A program made the position numbers and the translations under genes. DNA of 6,052 nt from an uncultured Clostridia bacterium (lineage in GTDB: Bacteria > Bacillota > Clostridia > Oscillospirales > Ruminococcaceae): positions 1 to 6,052 of the forward strand of contig CAMDZU010000090.1 in NCBI GenBank assembly GCA_945910715.1. Reading direction: 5' to 3'. Of the stretch, positions 5,629 through 6,052 are shown in pieces. The notes under the pieces were generated by a model, which was given only the letters and a program-made list of their open reading frames with translations, was not told where the DNA came from and made no database searches. The first letter of the stretch is position 1. Every line of letters starts with the position of its first letter.

Positions 5629-5657
5629 ATTATAGACCCAATCAGCCTCATTGTCAA
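5629..5657 (-). promoter_or_regulatory. Consensus sigma-A promoter of recQ
   Basis: On the minus strand TTGACA (complement of 5652-5657) and TATAAT (complement of 5629-5634) are both perfect and exactly 17 bases apart. The predicted start is near 5622-5624, about 25 bases before the chosen ATG. Such a promoter suggests steady, fairly high expression unless a repressor acts. Confidence 0.88.
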
Positions 5658-5683
5658 ATTAAATAATAAGTATATTTTTACGC

Positions 5684-5713
5684 CACAAATGTTGCTTTTT
5701 ACCTTTATTTGTG
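5684..5713. promoter_or_regulatory. Inverted repeat framing the tetR promoter (candidate operator)
   Basis: CACAAAT (5684-5690) and ATTTGTG (5707-5713) are perfect 7-bp inverted arms 23 bases apart centre to centre. They enclose the -35 of the tetR promoter, and the right arm ends two bases before the -10. This is a natural place for self-repression by the neighbouring regulator. The recQ promoter lies outside it, 26 bases away. Confidence 0.45.
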
Positions 5714-5720
5714 CTATACT
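5692..5720 (+). promoter_or_regulatory. Promoter of the TetR-family gene, with extended -10
   Basis: TTGCTT (5692-5697) and TATACT (5715-5720) are 17 bases apart, and TG at 5712-5713 makes an extended -10. The predicted start is near 5727. The weak -35 plus TGCTATA form resembles the hpf promoter at 265-293. Confidence 0.65.
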
Positions 5721-5756
5721 GTTGATAATATTTCAAAACGAAAGGAACGGTCTGAA

Positions 5757-6052
5757 ATGGAAAACAAGCCTCGTGTTGACCGCAGAACAATAAAAACAAA
5801 ACGTGCTATGCACAACGCTCTTGTTGCCCTTGCGTCGGTTAAGCCCATAAACAAAATTACCGTCAAGGAGCTTACCGAAAAAGCGGACGTAAACCGCAAG
5901 ACCTTTTATTCCCACTATTCCTCAATTGAGGACGTGCTGAACGAAATCGAGGACGAAATTCTTAAAAAAATTTCAGCCGTTTTCAAAGAAGCATACGGAA
6001 ATGCCAACGTAATCGAAAACCCTTATTACCTGTTTCAGAGCATTAACGTGGC
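5757..6052 (+). CDS. TetR/AcrR-family transcriptional regulator, N-terminal part (3' end outside window)
   Basis: The frame opens with ATG at 5757 after AAAGGAA (5741-5747) and runs 98 codons to the window edge without a stop. The N-terminal DNA-binding domain is clear: DRRTIKTKRAMHNALVAL (8-25) is the first helix, and KITVKELTEKADVNRKTFYSHY (33-54) is the TetR helix-turn-helix, with the typical recognition stretch NRKTFYSHY at 46-54. Family members are dimers that usually repress their own gene and a neighbouring transporter or enzyme until a small ligand binds the C-terminal domain. That domain is mostly missing here, so the ligand cannot be guessed. The gene is divergent from recQ, an unusual target for such a regulator, so the controlled genes are more likely downstream of the window. 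An inverted repeat at 5684-5713 is a candidate binding site. Confidence 0.93.
   Translation, partial: MENKPRVDRRTIKTKRAMHNALVALASVKPINKITVKELTEKADVNRKTFYSHYSSIEDVLNEIEDEILKKISAVFKEAYGNANVIENPYYLFQSINV

Noticed and set aside
5599..5756. Search for a LexA/DinR box (GAAC-N4-GTTC type) at recQ and tetR
   Set aside because: None seen, so no support for SOS control.
5714..5915. Minus-strand open frames across the start of the TetR gene
   Set aside because: They are antisense to a clear helix-turn-helix coding region and have no supporting signals.

Overview
The window looks like ordinary chromosomal sequence from a low-to-middle GC anaerobic Firmicute, most likely a Ruminococcus-like member of the Oscillospiraceae/Clostridia. 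This rests on the protein flavours (long-form HPF, a clostridial HPr-like tail, a FeoB variant with a GNWAGKTV switch region, a RecQ with RQC and HRDC domains), on strong AGGAGG-type ribosome binding sites, on sigma-A type promoters and on the standard genetic code. The placement is an inference from style, not from a database search. No rRNA, tRNA, CRISPR array, insertion sequence, phage gene or integration site is visible.

Layout from left to right. Bases 1-153 hold the C-terminal part of an HPr-family phosphocarrier, closed by a terminator. Next, on the plus strand, is hpf (348-872), which has its own promoter region and a leader that contains one tight hairpin. It ends at a strong hairpin terminator that may also serve the converging unit. 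On the minus strand, feoB (1093-3171) is followed by a 32-residue single-helix membrane protein (944-1042) that is easily missed by gene finders. A Nudix hydrolase (3283-3708, plus) is transcribed divergently from feoB out of a compact intergenic region of about 110 bases. It converges on recQ (3784-5598, minus), and its terminator touches the recQ stop codon. recQ is divergent from a TetR-type regulator (5757 to beyond the window end).

The genes do not form one pathway. HPr (sugar uptake and regulation), HPF (ribosome hibernation), FeoB (ferrous iron uptake), Nudix (nucleotide clean-up) and RecQ (recombination and repair) are mostly independent short transcription units separated by their own promoters and terminators. 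The only multi-gene unit visible is feoB plus the small membrane protein. The small protein sits where other bacteria place FeoC or a Cys-rich FeoB-associated peptide.

I found no clear new multi-gene system. The observations most worth following are: the small membrane ORF behind feoB; a 10-base motif, identical in the two cases, lying at the same place relative to the start codons of feoB and of that small ORF; a 7-base inverted repeat framing the tetR promoter; and the hairpin leader of hpf.
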